Shown here one piece after another: positions 19,341 to 29,395 of a stretch of DNA of 64,000 bases. Both the position numbers and the translations under genes were made by a program. The stretch is taken from positions 90,541 through 154,540 of the forward strand of contig NZ_JMCC02000031.1 in the NCBI RefSeq assembly GCF_000737335.2, given 5' to 3'. Below the pieces are notes generated by a model that saw nothing but the letters and a program-made list of their open reading frames with translations, was not told the DNA's origin and ran no database searches. The DNA comes from Enhygromyxa salina. Lineage in GTDB: Bacteria; Myxococcota_A; Polyangia; Nannocystales; Nannocystaceae. Position 1 is the first letter of the stretch; every line of letters begins with the position of its first letter.

Positions 19341-20102
19341 TCAACCGCCAGCGTACTCGGCGAGCAGGGCCACGAACTCGTCCGCGAACTTGTAGCTGTC
19401 GGTGAAGTAGCGGGCCGACAGGTAGTTTCGATCGCGCAGGGTGAACCCGTAGTCGCGTCGCTCTGGCCCCTCGCGGCGCAGCAAGAACGGACCGGTCTCG
19501 AAGTCGGCCGCGGCGGCCAAGGCCTGCGTGACCTCGTCCTGCACGGTCTGCGCGTAGGTGCGGTAGTAGGAGCCCAGCCACAGCCCCGTCATTGCCCAGG
19601 CCATGCGTTCTTGCGCGTTGGTCAGGGCGGTCGTCCTGCGCCCGTGCAGGACCGAGCGGCCGGTCTTGGGATCGCGGGCACGCGCGACCACCAGCACGCC
19701 ATGACACAGCGCGCCGACGGGCTTGTTGTCGAGCATGTACTTGGCGACCAGCGCCTGGACCTGCTCGGACTCGAGGTAGGGCTTCATGCTGGGCGCGTGG
19801 CCGCCGGTCAGGACCACGGCGTCGAACGCTTCGGGATCGAGCTGGTCGAACGACAGCGGGTGCTGAAACGCGTCGCTGTCGGCCATCTGTGCGTAGAGGT
19901 CGCGAGCGTGGGTGACGGCGCGTAGCCACTGCCGCCAGATCGCAAACCCGCGGCCGCTGACGATCCGGCGATCCGCGGCGGCTGGCTGGCCATCGGGGGT
20001 GGCGAACACGACCTCGTGGCCGGCGTCGATCAGCGCGCGCCAGGGCACTGACGACTCGGTCGGGTCGAAGTCGCGGGAGGGGAGGGGGAACAGGATCTTC
20101 AT
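19341..20102 (-). CDS. DJ-1/PfpI family class I glutamine amidotransferase-like protein
   Basis: 253 residues. N-terminal MKILFPLPSRDFDPTESSVP and VFATPDGQPAAADRRI resemble HchA/PfpI-type proteins. The nucleophile elbow is VGALCHGVLVVARA (Cys near residue 133), preceded by AVVLTGGHAPSMKPYLE. A long helical insertion around 55-85 and a C-terminal extension distinguish it from short PfpI proteases. Possible activities in the family include protease, glyoxalase or deglycase and isonitrile hydratase, and I cannot separate them here. Divergently transcribed from the sugar-lactone oxidase gene with 158 bases between the starts, which may hold a shared promoter region. Confidence 0.88.
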   Translation of the reverse strand: MKILFPLPSRDFDPTESSVPWRALIDAGHEVVFATPDGQPAAADRRIVSGRGFAIWRQWLRAVTHARDLYAQMADSDAFQHPLSFDQLDPEAFDAVVLTGGHAPSMKPYLESEQVQALVAKYMLDNKPVGALCHGVLVVARARDPKTGRSVLHGRRTTALTNAQERMAWAMTGLWLGSYYRTYAQTVQDEVTQALAAAADFETGPFLLRREGPERRDYGFTLRDRNYLSARYFTDSYKFADEFVALLAEYAGG

Positions 20103-20260
20103 CGGCTCGGACTGGCTTCAGCTCGTGCACGCATGCGCGGACTGGAGGCCCCTTATACCTCCGCAGGCGGACGCAGGCAGGTACGGCTCTAAGGGTTGGC
20201 CGGGTGGCTGGGGCGCGTCTTAGCGCTGGCACTGAGCTGCGATAGCATCGCCGCAGGATC

Positions 20261-22180
20261 ATGAAGCGCGACCAACTGCGGCAACATCCGGCCTACGCGG
20301 CCTTGACCCCCGAGGAGCAGGCCGCGATCGATGAGCGGCTCGAGGGCTGGCACCTCGACGCGCTGGCGGTGGCGGCGGCGACAGGCGGGGTCGCGGAGCT
20401 CGACCCCAGCGATCTACGGTTTTGGCTGGCATCCACGGCGCGACGTCCGTGGGCGATGATCAGCCTGTGCGACCAGCCCGAGCAGGCCAACGCGCTGTTC
20501 GAGGGGTTGCTCGCGGCGGTGCCCGAGCTCGCCGAGCACGAGCAGCGTCCCAAGCTCGTCGCGCTCGCGCGCGACATGAGCCGCGCGCTGATCGTGGCCG
20601 ACAACGCGCGCCGCGAGCAGGGCTTTGTCCGGGATGAGCAGCTCGCTGCGCTCTGTGATCAGATCGACAAGCTCGAGCGCGCGGATCCGCGGTGGAACGA
20701 CGCGAGCGTGGTGGCGATCTTGCGCGTGGCCAAGCTCGAGGAGCTCGCCAACGCGCTGGTTGACCACACCCGCTCGACCCGCGGCGTCCAAGGCTTCCTG
20801 TCTCGCGTGGGTGAGCGGCTCTCGACCAAGCTGTTCGACCTGGTCCACGGCGGGCTGTATTTGGCGACAGGCAACGCCGAGCACGAGGGCCACTACGAGG
20901 ATGGCGAGTGGACCAACTGGACCGCCAGCTACCGGGCCCGCCCGGCCGCGTACCTGTGCCCAAGCAGCGAGGACGAGCTGTGCAGCGCGATCTCGAAGGC
21001 CAGCGAGCTGCGGGTGGTCGGTGGCGGGCACAGCTTCAACGATGGCCCCCTGTGTTCGGCGCACATGATCTCGCTCGACGCGTACGGGCGGATCCTAAAC
21101 CTCGACCCCGAGCGCAAGACCGCGCGGGTCCAGGCGGGCATTCGTCTGCGGGATCTGAACAAGGCGCTGTGGGAGGCGAGCTTGGGCCTGCCGGTGTTGG
21201 GCTCGACCGACAGCCAGAGCATTGGCGGGCTCGTGGCCACGGATCTCCACGGCACCGGTCGCGACGCTGGGTTCTTGTCGGAGCAGATCTTGTCGCTGCG
21301 GGTGATCGCCGCTGACGGCGTGGCCCAGACCGTGCGTCCCGGCGATCCGCTGTTTCACGCGGCGATCGGCGGGATCGGGACCTGCGGGGTCGTGAGCGAG
21401 GTCGAGCTGCAGCTCGTTGATTCGTTCCACGTCGAGAAGGTCACGCAGATGGTCGATCGCGCCCACGCGGAGTCCAGCCTCGATGGCCTGCTGCGCGCCA
21501 ACGATCACATCAGCTTCTATTACATTGGTGGTGCCCGCGAGGCGGAGGCCGTGCGCGTGCACCAGTGGAATCGCAGCAGCGCGCCGCTGACCCCCAAGTG
21601 GGAGAAGCTCGAGACCCGCAACGAGCTGTCCGACTTTGCCGTCAGCGCGTTCGTACCTGGGCTCGCCCGGCGGATCGCCGACATCGACGAGGACGCGTGG
21701 CTCTCGGACTTGGTCGCCCCGGATCACACCGTTGTCATGCCCGGCAGCCGCGGGTTTGGACGCAAGCTGTTCTACCGCCACGACGAGATCGAATTTGGCG
21801 TGCCCTTCGAGCGCTACCAGGTCTGCCTGAATCAGATCTTGGCGCTGTTGAGCGCCGAGGACTTCTTCTCGATCGTCGAGTGTAGGTTCACGCCTGATCG
21901 CTCGCAGTCGCTGATCGGCCCGGGCGCCGGGCGGCGCAGCGCGTATATCGAGCTGGCCACGCCGTTGTCTCGGGATCACGAGCGGGTGTTTGCGAAGGCC
22001 GAAGAGATCCTGCGCGAGCACGATGGGCAGCCGCACTTGGGCAAGAAGACCAACGTGAGCGCGCAGGACATGCTCGAGATCCACGGGGATCGCTTCGTTC
22101 GCTTTCAAGCGGTCCGGGCCGCGCAGGATCCCAACGGTAAGTTCCTCAACGCGTTCACGCAGCGGGTGCTTGGGGGGTAG
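20261..22180 (+). CDS. FAD-dependent sugar-1,4-lactone oxidase-like protein with N-terminal extension
   Basis: 639 residues. The C-terminal 430 residues form a VAO-type flavoprotein: FAD domain with VVGGGHSFNDGPLCSAHMIS near residue 250 (the His is the usual covalent flavin site of aldonolactone oxidases), TDSQSIGGLVATDLHGTG near 320, and an ALO-type C-terminal domain ending in DPNGKFLNAFTQRVLGG. D-arabinono- or L-gulono-1,4-lactone oxidation to the ascorbate analogue with O2 is the family reaction. The first 200 residues are an extra helical domain (LTPEEQAAIDERLEGW and following) that I do not recognise. No signal peptide. Alone on its strand, divergent from the DJ-1/PfpI gene. Confidence 0.85.
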   Translation: MKRDQLRQHPAYAALTPEEQAAIDERLEGWHLDALAVAAATGGVAELDPSDLRFWLASTARRPWAMISLCDQPEQANALFEGLLAAVPELAEHEQRPKLVALARDMSRALIVADNARREQGFVRDEQLAALCDQIDKLERADPRWNDASVVAILRVAKLEELANALVDHTRSTRGVQGFLSRVGERLSTKLFDLVHGGLYLATGNAEHEGHYEDGEWTNWTASYRARPAAYLCPSSEDELCSAISKASELRVVGGGHSFNDGPLCSAHMISLDAYGRILNLDPERKTARVQAGIRLRDLNKALWEASLGLPVLGSTDSQSIGGLVATDLHGTGRDAGFLSEQILSLRVIAADGVAQTVRPGDPLFHAAIGGIGTCGVVSEVELQLVDSFHVEKVTQMVDRAHAESSLDGLLRANDHISFYYIGGAREAEAVRVHQWNRSSAPLTPKWEKLETRNELSDFAVSAFVPGLARRIADIDEDAWLSDLVAPDHTVVMPGSRGFGRKLFYRHDEIEFGVPFERYQVCLNQILALLSAEDFFSIVECRFTPDRSQSLIGPGAGRRSAYIELATPLSRDHERVFAKAEEILREHDGQPHLGKKTNVSAQDMLEIHGDRFVRFQAVRAAQDPNGKFLNAFTQRVLGG

Positions 22181-22399
22181 GGCTAAGGCGGCGAAACCAA
22201 GCCACGAGGTCGTTCGCCCAGGGCGAAGACGAAGACAGAAAGCCGGAGTCGTCAGTCCCGGCGAAGTCCGTGTCGTCCGCGTTGTCGACTCCGTCGTCCC
22301 GCTTGCCGCCAGCGTCACACGTGGGCAGCGACGGCGCAGGGTAGGGGGAGCGCCGTTCAATTGCGCGCCGAGGTGGGCACGCCGGGTTCAATCGTGCAG

Positions 22400-23272
22400 C
22401 TACTCGATCCAGGCCGCGACGATCAGCTCGCGCAGCCGCGCGGGATCGGTGGCGGAGGTCTTGCACATGAACCCGCTCTTGTGGGCGAAGTGCACGTCCG
22501 GCTGGCCCTCGACCCGAGAGAAGTCGAGCTTGGGATGATCTTCGTAGCGGCCGATCCCGTAGCCGTCGCCGCGCCGATCTGGATAGACGATCGCCGCGAT
22601 CGTGTGCTCGAGCCCAGCTGCGCGAACGTAGTTTCCGACGGCGATGCTGGGCTCGTCGGACGCGGGGTCGGTGCGTGGGAGGAACACCGCCTCGATCGAG
22701 TCACCCAGCTCGGGACCGCGCGCGACCGACCAGCGCTGCGCGTGCTTGGCCGCGAAGTCGATCCGCTCGCGGGCGACGCGTAGGTACTCGAGCAAGTCTT
22801 CGCCCACGAAGCGCATGAATTCGTAGAGCGGATCACCCGCGGCGAGCTGGCTCTTCTTCGCGAAGCGGCGCAGCAGCGTGATGTCGATCGGCGAGTTGAG
22901 CTGCGAGATCGCCTTGCGCGGGACCCCGAGCCACTTCGCGGTCTTGGTGGGCCCGCGCGAGTCAAACCATTCCGCCGGCTCGAGCCAGTCGCAAAAGCGC
23001 AGGGCGTCCGCGTAGATCCCCAGGTGATCCAAGACCAAGCTCAGCGCGCAGGTTGGGGCGTGCTCGCGCGGGAAGTGGTGGTGGTCGAAGTCCATCCGGG
23101 CCGGATCATGGACGCCGCCGACGTCGATGATCGCGACCTTGGGATCGTCGAGCTCGGCCTGGGTTGGATCGCGGCGGACGACCGGCGCGCCGTACTTGGC
23201 GATGAGCACGCAGACCGCCAGGAGGTCGTCTTTGTGGGCGCCGCCTGGATGCGTGAGGATCGTGTGGACCAT
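22400..23272 (-). CDS. MYG1 family (UPF0160) DHH-like metal-dependent hydrolase
   Basis: 290 residues from ATG 23272. It shows the MYG1 start TILTHPGGAHKDDLLAVCVL, the metal-site stretch ARMDFDHHHFPREHAPTCAL near residue 65, and the C-terminal end with HFAHKSGFMCKTSA. The family belongs to the DHH phosphoesterase superfamily, and eukaryotic MYG1 acts as a 3'-5' exoribonuclease; the bacterial role is not settled. A GTG six codons upstream is the alternative start. It begins 41 bases after the stop of the aspartate kinase and is probably co-transcribed with it. The 220 bases after its 3' end (22181-22399) hold only a short leftward stretch reminiscent of lipoprotein Asp-rich motifs, not supported as a gene. 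Confidence 0.9.
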   Translation of the reverse strand: MVHTILTHPGGAHKDDLLAVCVLIAKYGAPVVRRDPTQAELDDPKVAIIDVGGVHDPARMDFDHHHFPREHAPTCALSLVLDHLGIYADALRFCDWLEPAEWFDSRGPTKTAKWLGVPRKAISQLNSPIDITLLRRFAKKSQLAAGDPLYEFMRFVGEDLLEYLRVARERIDFAAKHAQRWSVARGPELGDSIEAVFLPRTDPASDEPSIAVGNYVRAAGLEHTIAAIVYPDRRGDGYGIGRYEDHPKLDFSRVEGQPDVHFAHKSGFMCKTSATDPARLRELIVAAWIE

Positions 23273-23313
23273 GCCCGCGCCACATACCACGAGATGCGGG
23301 CGCGAGCCGCCCG

Positions 23314-24638
<1,325 letters not shown>

Positions 24639-24688
24639 GGCGTTGTCTTTCTGTGGGGTCGCGGGCGCCGACCATAGGCGAGCCGGCG

Positions 24689-24747
24689 CGCGGCCGCTAG
24701 CTCGACGCCGCGTCAATGCCCATCGCAGCCAGTGGCCCGCTCAGCTC
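24689..24747 (-). repeat. copy A of duplicated rluA 3' end
   Basis: Aligned by eye without gaps to 27679-27737. Over the 60 bases 24691-24750 against 27681-27740, 47 are identical, including CATCGCAGCC and the stop CTAG. Read leftward it gives ELSGPLAAMGIDAASS and a stop, against DLSGPLAAMGIDLAAI and a stop at the end of the intact pseudouridine synthase. It has no gene body in front of it, so it is a remnant. Confidence 0.75.
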
Positions 24748-24757
24748 GAGACCGCCG

Positions 24758-25168
24758 TCAGGGGACTTGCTCGCAACAACAGCGCGCCCCGGTGTTGACC
24801 TGCCACTCGATCGCCTCGTCGCAGCGACGCGAGATCACCGGGCCGGCCAACTCGACAACCTTGCACTCCTCGACGTTCGAGTAAATCATGTAGGTTCCGT
24901 CGGCGCAGGCGTTCTCGGCACATGTCGAACCCACGGCCTCGCACTGGACTTGGCACGTCGAGAACTCTGTCTTGTCGAAGCACTCCAGAAAGGTCGGGGT
25001 GCAGCTGCCGGCCACGCACTCTCCGACCCCAGGCAGCTCCGGCCCGTAGGCAGCACATGCGGGCTCGCACACCGCATCTTGGCCGTCGTCAGAGCAGGCC
25101 GTAATCGAGCCCACGGCTGCGAGCGTCATGAACCATGTGATGCTTGTGATCGAGAGGAGTCGTTTCAT
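24758..25168 (-). CDS. cysteine-rich small lipoprotein
   Basis: 136 residues. MKRLLSITSITWFMTLAAVG followed by SITAC gives a lipoprotein signal. The mature part has 16 or so cysteines, many in pairs (CEPACAAYGPELPGVGEC, FSTCQVQCEAVGSTCAEN, ending RCCCEQVP), which implies several disulfides outside the cytoplasm. I recognise no family. Its ATG overlaps the stop of the upstream metalloprotease gene (ATGA at 25165-25168), so the two are translated together and it could be a partner or inhibitor of that protease. Both lie between the two copies of the rluA 3' end. Confidence 0.75.
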   Translation of the reverse strand: MKRLLSITSITWFMTLAAVGSITACSDDGQDAVCEPACAAYGPELPGVGECVAGSCTPTFLECFDKTEFSTCQVQCEAVGSTCAENACADGTYMIYSNVEECKVVELAGPVISRRCDEAIEWQVNTGARCCCEQVP

Positions 25169-27483
25169 CCGTAGAGTCCGGTTCCGATCGGGAACCCGTC
25201 AGCCGGTGCTTCCACCGGGGTGTCACAGGCGAAGGCCTCACCGTCGACGCACCGCCACAGTGGGCTGATGTGGTCGGGGTCCGCCGGGTCATGCCAAAGT
25301 ATGTCGCTGCACCCGTCGTCGTCAAAGTCGCCCACGACCGGCGCGTAGTCCCCGTTGATCGAGAATATCCGCGGCGTGTGCCCGCCGCCTTCGTCGAACT
25401 GCCAGATGACGCTGAGGGCATCGGGTGTCTCGGAGCGTCCAGCGTACCAGAAGATGTCATCGATCCCGTCGCCGTTGAAGTCACCGATCAGCGGTCGAAA
25501 CTCGCTCATCACCTGCCGTTCGAAGCGGTCGAAGATCACGGCGGCTTGATTGCTCACCGACAGCCACAGCCAGTCGGTGGGGACCCCCGGGGCGTACCAA
25601 AACAGGTCGGTCCGATCGTCGCCGTTGAAGTCGCCGATCAGCGGCATGTACTCGACGTCTGGCTCGAACTCGAGGCTTTCCACCGGAATGGGGCCTTGTC
25701 GGTCGAAACCGAACTCTGGGATGTGGCCCCACTCCCAGATCTCGATAGTCTGCGCGTCCGGCTGGTACCACAGCAGGTCGTTGCCTCCCCCGCCAAACCC
25801 CCGGAACCGCGCTGGGATCGGGAACGCGTAATCAGCGTAGTCAACGGGGTACAGCGCCCCCGACGCCGGGTCGAACAGGCTGTCGCTGGCGGGGCCCGGT
25901 TGATAGATGATGATCTGGTCGTCGATCTCGTGGCCGAACGAGCCGATGATCGGAATCGTGAAGTCGGGCCCACTGAATGCCGCCAGCGAGTAGTTCGTGC
26001 CATCGTTGCTCAGGAGGAAGTCTGGAAGCCCGGTACCTGGGCCGAGCAAAAGCAAATCGAGATCGTTGTAGGTGCCCGACGCAAACAGCGGACTCGGCCG
26101 CAGTCCGACTGAGATCTCGACGGATCCGCCACATGGCGGCGCCTGTCCGTCCAGGCAGCGCTCGACCGCAGTAAATGCGATCGCCTGACCCGGCGCCGCA
26201 GTCGACGTCCATTGTTGTATCGCGTTGTCCAGCGGCGTGAACCAAGCGATCCCCGGGCGCTCGCTACCATCGTAGGCGTAGTCGTGGACCAGGCTCGCTC
26301 CGCCCATCATCAGCGGGTTCCGGCGTGCGCGAGAGTACTGATAGAACGCGCCCAAGCGATCGAAGCCCGAGAGGCGCGGCTGATCCTTCGCCGCCCCGGG
26401 GCACGTGTCGTTGGCCATCACGGACTTTGGGTCAGGAGGGGTCAACGAGCGCCACACCGTGAACTCGTTGCACACGTCTTGCTCGAAGGCGAGGTGCTCG
26501 TGGGCGAAGCCCAGGACGTGGCCGAGCTCGTGACGGGCCGTGATCTGCATCTCCTGCTCAGAATCCACGGCGCGGGGCCCAAACAAGAGCTCGCGCTCAA
26601 ACCCTCCGGGATTGTCTGGGCCCGCCCAATCGGGATCGAACTCGGTGATTGGCGTTGCGTTCGTGACCCCAGCACACGGACCCGAACACTCGTTCGACAC
26701 GCCCATGCGCACGCGAAAGTGGACGTTGTTCTGCCCGGGCTGACAGCTGCCCGAGCCGATTCCCCCAGCGGGGTCATCGAACTCTGAGAGGTGCACGAAA
26801 TTGACCCCCGTGGCGCGCTCCCAGGCCTTCGTGCCGCGCTCCATACCCCGTAGGATCCGCTCGTAGCGTTCCTGGTGTTTCTCCGCGGCGTCTTCGTCAT
26901 TCGGCTGCGGAAAGACCACGCCCACACACCACGTCAACTCGAGCTTGCGTGGCTCGCTCCACACTTCGTCGAAGATGGCGTCATTGAGGGCCAGCAGCCT
27001 GGTCTCCGACGATTTTGGATCGTGCGTGAGCACCTCGTGGATGTCCCGAAGCTGCTGCGTGGTCACGAACTGATCGCCGTCGATCAGCCACCCGCCGGGC
27101 CACGGGTTGGCGTATGCCTCGACAAACTCATCCCAACCCAGAGTCATCGGTTCGCGGGCCGTCGATCGGCGCGGCGGCGCAACAGGCGGCACTGCGGCTG
27201 GGACCACAGAGGCGTCCAGACTCCCAGCGGGATCGCCTGCCACCAACGCCTGAAACTCGGGAAGCTCGGCGTCGGGAGCGGGCGGCGCCTCTCCATCGAG
27301 GGGATACCAGTTCTCATCGCAACCCGGACCTTCTGGACCGAGTCCATCGCCGGCTACGCCGGTTTCGCCGAGTTCATCGTCGCCTTGCGGTCCATCATCG
27401 GGCGCACATCCGGCGGTCGCAAGGACAGCGGATAGCATGCCAAGCCCGACGCCTCTATTGTTTCTGTTCCACTCTATAGGCAT
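25165..27483 (-). CDS. astacin-like (metzincin) metalloprotease lipoprotein with FG-GAP/VCBS-type repeats
   Basis: 772 residues from ATG 27483. Lipobox LATAGC near residue 26, then an acidic Pro-rich linker. The catalytic domain spans about 180-390 and has the full zinc motif ARHELGHVLGFAHEHL (HExxHxxGxxH, followed by E-H as in astacins/M12A). The C-terminal half (about 420-750) holds repeated IGDFNGDDRTDLFWY, IGDFNGDGIDDIFWY and VGDFDDDGCSDILWH units, FG-GAP/VCBS-like blades with calcium-binding Asp runs. Extracellular or outer-membrane protease is the likely role. Overlaps the following Cys-rich lipoprotein. Base composition is lower in GC than the neighbours (sample lines 36/60 and 38/60), consistent with acquisition. 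Confidence 0.85.
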   Translation of the reverse strand: MPIEWNRNNRGVGLGMLSAVLATAGCAPDDGPQGDDELGETGVAGDGLGPEGPGCDENWYPLDGEAPPAPDAELPEFQALVAGDPAGSLDASVVPAAVPPVAPPRRSTAREPMTLGWDEFVEAYANPWPGGWLIDGDQFVTTQQLRDIHEVLTHDPKSSETRLLALNDAIFDEVWSEPRKLELTWCVGVVFPQPNDEDAAEKHQERYERILRGMERGTKAWERATGVNFVHLSEFDDPAGGIGSGSCQPGQNNVHFRVRMGVSNECSGPCAGVTNATPITEFDPDWAGPDNPGGFERELLFGPRAVDSEQEMQITARHELGHVLGFAHEHLAFEQDVCNEFTVWRSLTPPDPKSVMANDTCPGAAKDQPRLSGFDRLGAFYQYSRARRNPLMMGGASLVHDYAYDGSERPGIAWFTPLDNAIQQWTSTAAPGQAIAFTAVERCLDGQAPPCGGSVEISVGLRPSPLFASGTYNDLDLLLLGPGTGLPDFLLSNDGTNYSLAAFSGPDFTIPIIGSFGHEIDDQIIIYQPGPASDSLFDPASGALYPVDYADYAFPIPARFRGFGGGGNDLLWYQPDAQTIEIWEWGHIPEFGFDRQGPIPVESLEFEPDVEYMPLIGDFNGDDRTDLFWYAPGVPTDWLWLSVSNQAAVIFDRFERQVMSEFRPLIGDFNGDGIDDIFWYAGRSETPDALSVIWQFDEGGGHTPRIFSINGDYAPVVGDFDDDGCSDILWHDPADPDHISPLWRCVDGEAFACDTPVEAPADGFPIGTGLYG

Positions 27484-27678
27484 GACGATCACGCTAGCCA
27501 ACCAGAGATTCGGGAGTCAAGGGTTTGGGCCCCGCAAAAGATACGAGGTGCGACACCACGCCAGTGCCATTACTCCGTAGGATCAACCTGCTGCGACCAT
27601 GCATCGATCTTCCCACAAAGAGCGGCGGGCCCGGCGACCCTGCAAGAGCTGAAGATAGCCCTTCTCGATCGAGACCGA

Positions 27679-27737
27679 CGCGGTCGCTAGATCGCTGCCA
27701 GGTCGATCCCCATCGCAGCCAGCGGCCCGCTCAGATC
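27679..27737 (-). repeat. copy B of duplicated rluA 3' end (in the intact gene)
   Basis: The 3' terminal segment of the pseudouridine synthase gene, matching 24689-24747 in direct orientation about 2.99 kb away. The two copies bracket the protease and Cys-rich lipoprotein genes. Confidence 0.75.
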
Positions 27738-28367
27738 CTCGGGCAGCGGCGCGCAGATCGTGAGCTCGGCCGTGCCCGATGGGTCTGCGATCCGCAGCTG
27801 CGCCGCGTGGAGGGCCAAGCGGTGCAGGCCAAAGCGCTCGCGGAACATCCGGTTGTGGGCGCCCTTGCCGTAGCGCACGTCGCCGATGATCGGGTGGGCG
27901 ATGTGCTTGAGGTGTCGGCGGATCTGGTGGGTGCGGCCGGTCAGCGGCTCGGCTTCGACCACCGAGTAGCGCTCGAATTCAGCGAGCCGCCGGACCCGGG
28001 TCTGGGCTGGCTTTCGCTCGCTTTGTTTGTCGTCGACGTGGCGCAGGCCGTGGTCGATCAGCGCGTGCGCGGGCGCGTGGCCGCGGACGAGGGCGAGGTA
28101 GCGCTTGTGGACCTCACCGCGCTCGAACGCGCCGCTCAACTCTCGAGCGGTGTCGACATCCAGCGCGAACAGCAAGACGCCGGAGGTCCCACGATCGAGC
28201 CGGTGCAGCGGCCACACGCGCTGGCCGAGCTGCGCGTGCAGCAGATCGACCGCGACCACGTCGTCGTTGGCCCAGCCGCGGTGCACCAGCATGCCGCTGG
28301 GCTTGTTCACGGCGACCAGCTTGGCGTCTTCGTGGACCAGCTCGAGCGCGTCAGGCATCCGGGCCAT
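27687..28367 (-). CDS. RluA-family pseudouridine synthase (TruC-like)
   Basis: 226 residues from ATG 28367 (ATG 28358 also possible). Converts uridine to pseudouridine in rRNA or tRNA. The catalytic Asp lies in WPLHRLDRGTSGVLLFALD (near residue 53). An early VHEDAKLVAVNKPSGMLVHR and the later EPLTGRTHQIRRHLKHIAHP, then GDVRYGKGAHNRMF, are RluA signatures. No N-terminal S4 domain, and short as in TruC, which modifies tRNA position 65 in E. coli; the target here is inferred. The start overlaps the end of cysH by about 17 bases. Its 3' end is duplicated at 24689-24747. Confidence 0.92.
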   Translation of the reverse strand: MARMPDALELVHEDAKLVAVNKPSGMLVHRGWANDDVVAVDLLHAQLGQRVWPLHRLDRGTSGVLLFALDVDTARELSGAFERGEVHKRYLALVRGHAPAHALIDHGLRHVDDKQSERKPAQTRVRRLAEFERYSVVEAEPLTGRTHQIRRHLKHIAHPIIGDVRYGKGAHNRMFRERFGLHRLALHAAQLRIADPSGTAELTICAPLPEDLSGPLAAMGIDLAAI

Positions 28368-29157
28368 CGGGCATGTCGGGCATGTCGGCGACGTCGGGCA
28401 CGTGGAGGCCACACTCTTTCTTGGTCGCCGCCTCCCACCACCACCGACCGGCCCGCTCGTGCTCGCCGGGCAGCACCGCCCGGGTGCACGGCTCGCAGCC
28501 GATGCTGACCATGCCGCGCTCGTGCAGGGCGTTGTAGGGGACCTCGAACGCGCGGATCGTGTCCCACAGCTCGTCCGAGCCCATGCTGACCAGCGGGTTG
28601 AACTTATAGAGCGACCCCTCGTCGCGCCCGGCGAACGCGAGGTCACGCTCGAACACCGGCACCGCCCCGCGGGTCCGCGGGCTCTGGTCGCGCCGCTGGC
28701 CGGTGATCCACGCGCGCAGACCCGAGAGCTGCCGACGCAGCGGCGCGACCTTGCGGATCCCACAGCACTCCTGGTGGCCGTCTTCGTAGAACGAGAACAA
28801 GCCCTTGGTCCGAACCAGCGCCTCGACCGGGGCCGCCTCGGGGAAGCAGTACTCGATCCGCAGGCCGTAGTGGCGCTCGACCTTGGCCATGAACTGATAG
28901 GTCTGTGGGTGCAGGCGGCCGGTGTCGAGGCTGAACACGCGCGGCTTTCGATCGCCGAGCACGTCACAGGCGAGCTCGATCAGCAAGACATCTTCGGCGC
29001 CGCTGAAGCTGATCGCGATGTCTTCGAGGTCGAACAGCTCGAACGCGCGGCGAAGGATCCGTCGCGGCGATAGCTCGGCGAGCTCGCGCGCGAGCGTGTC
29101 GACGTCAACCTTGGAGTCGGGCGAGTCGGGCGAGTCCGAGTCGGGCGAGTCGCTCAT
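28351..29157 (-). CDS. cysH: assimilatory APS/PAPS reductase, [4Fe-4S] type
   Basis: 268 residues. Reduces adenylylsulfate (or PAPS) to sulfite in cysteine biosynthesis. PP-loop-like ISFSGAEDVLLIELA near residue 50, VFSLDTGRLHPQTYQFM near 75, the cluster cysteines in HQECCGIRKVAPLRRQ and IGCEPCTRAVLPGEHERAGR, and the catalytic KKECGLH near the C-terminus. The two CysCys/CysxxCys pairs mark the iron-sulfur type that favours APS. Both ends carry short in-frame repeats: N-terminal MSDSPDSDSPDSPDS and C-terminal DVADMPDMPDGPDA. The C-terminal repeat overlaps the start of the pseudouridine synthase gene. Confidence 0.93.
   Translation of the reverse strand: MSDSPDSDSPDSPDSKVDVDTLARELAELSPRRILRRAFELFDLEDIAISFSGAEDVLLIELACDVLGDRKPRVFSLDTGRLHPQTYQFMAKVERHYGLRIEYCFPEAAPVEALVRTKGLFSFYEDGHQECCGIRKVAPLRRQLSGLRAWITGQRRDQSPRTRGAVPVFERDLAFAGRDEGSLYKFNPLVSMGSDELWDTIRAFEVPYNALHERGMVSIGCEPCTRAVLPGEHERAGRWWWEAATKKECGLHVPDVADMPDMPDGPDA
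28370..28405 (-). repeat. 9-bp repeat at the 3' end of cysH
   Basis: Four units close to GGGCATGTC on the plus strand (two exact, two diverged to GGCGACGTC and GGGCACGTG). Encodes the C-terminal DVADMPDMPD tail of CysH. Confidence 0.6.
29116..29154 (-). repeat. 9-bp repeat at the 5' end of cysH
   Basis: Units of GAGTCGGGC on the plus strand, four copies with one 6-base deletion, encoding the N-terminal Ser-Pro-Asp repeats of CysH. Confidence 0.65.
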
Positions 29158-29395
29158 GGCCGGGATGATACGGGTTGTCCTCGACCGCCCACAGACGCGG
29201 GCGAGGATTCCGGGCCACGTGGGCAGCGCGGGTTCGCGGACGAGGCGCGAGTTGGTGTCCGCTGCGGCAAGTTGAGGCGCGGGCCGGTCAGCGCGCGTGG
29301 CGGTGCGCGCCGCTTCGACGGGCCCTGGTGTGGTCGAAGCGGCGCGCAGCTCGGCGAGCTGACCCCAGTTGCGGGCAGGCAACGCAAGGCCAAGA

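Noticed and set aside
22155..22466. Leftward stretch with CDAGGKRDDGVDNADDTDF resembling myxobacterial Asp-rich lipoprotein motifs
   Set aside because: Short, with no signal peptide, and it overlaps the end of the oxidase and MYG1 genes; possibly a decayed fragment but not supportable.
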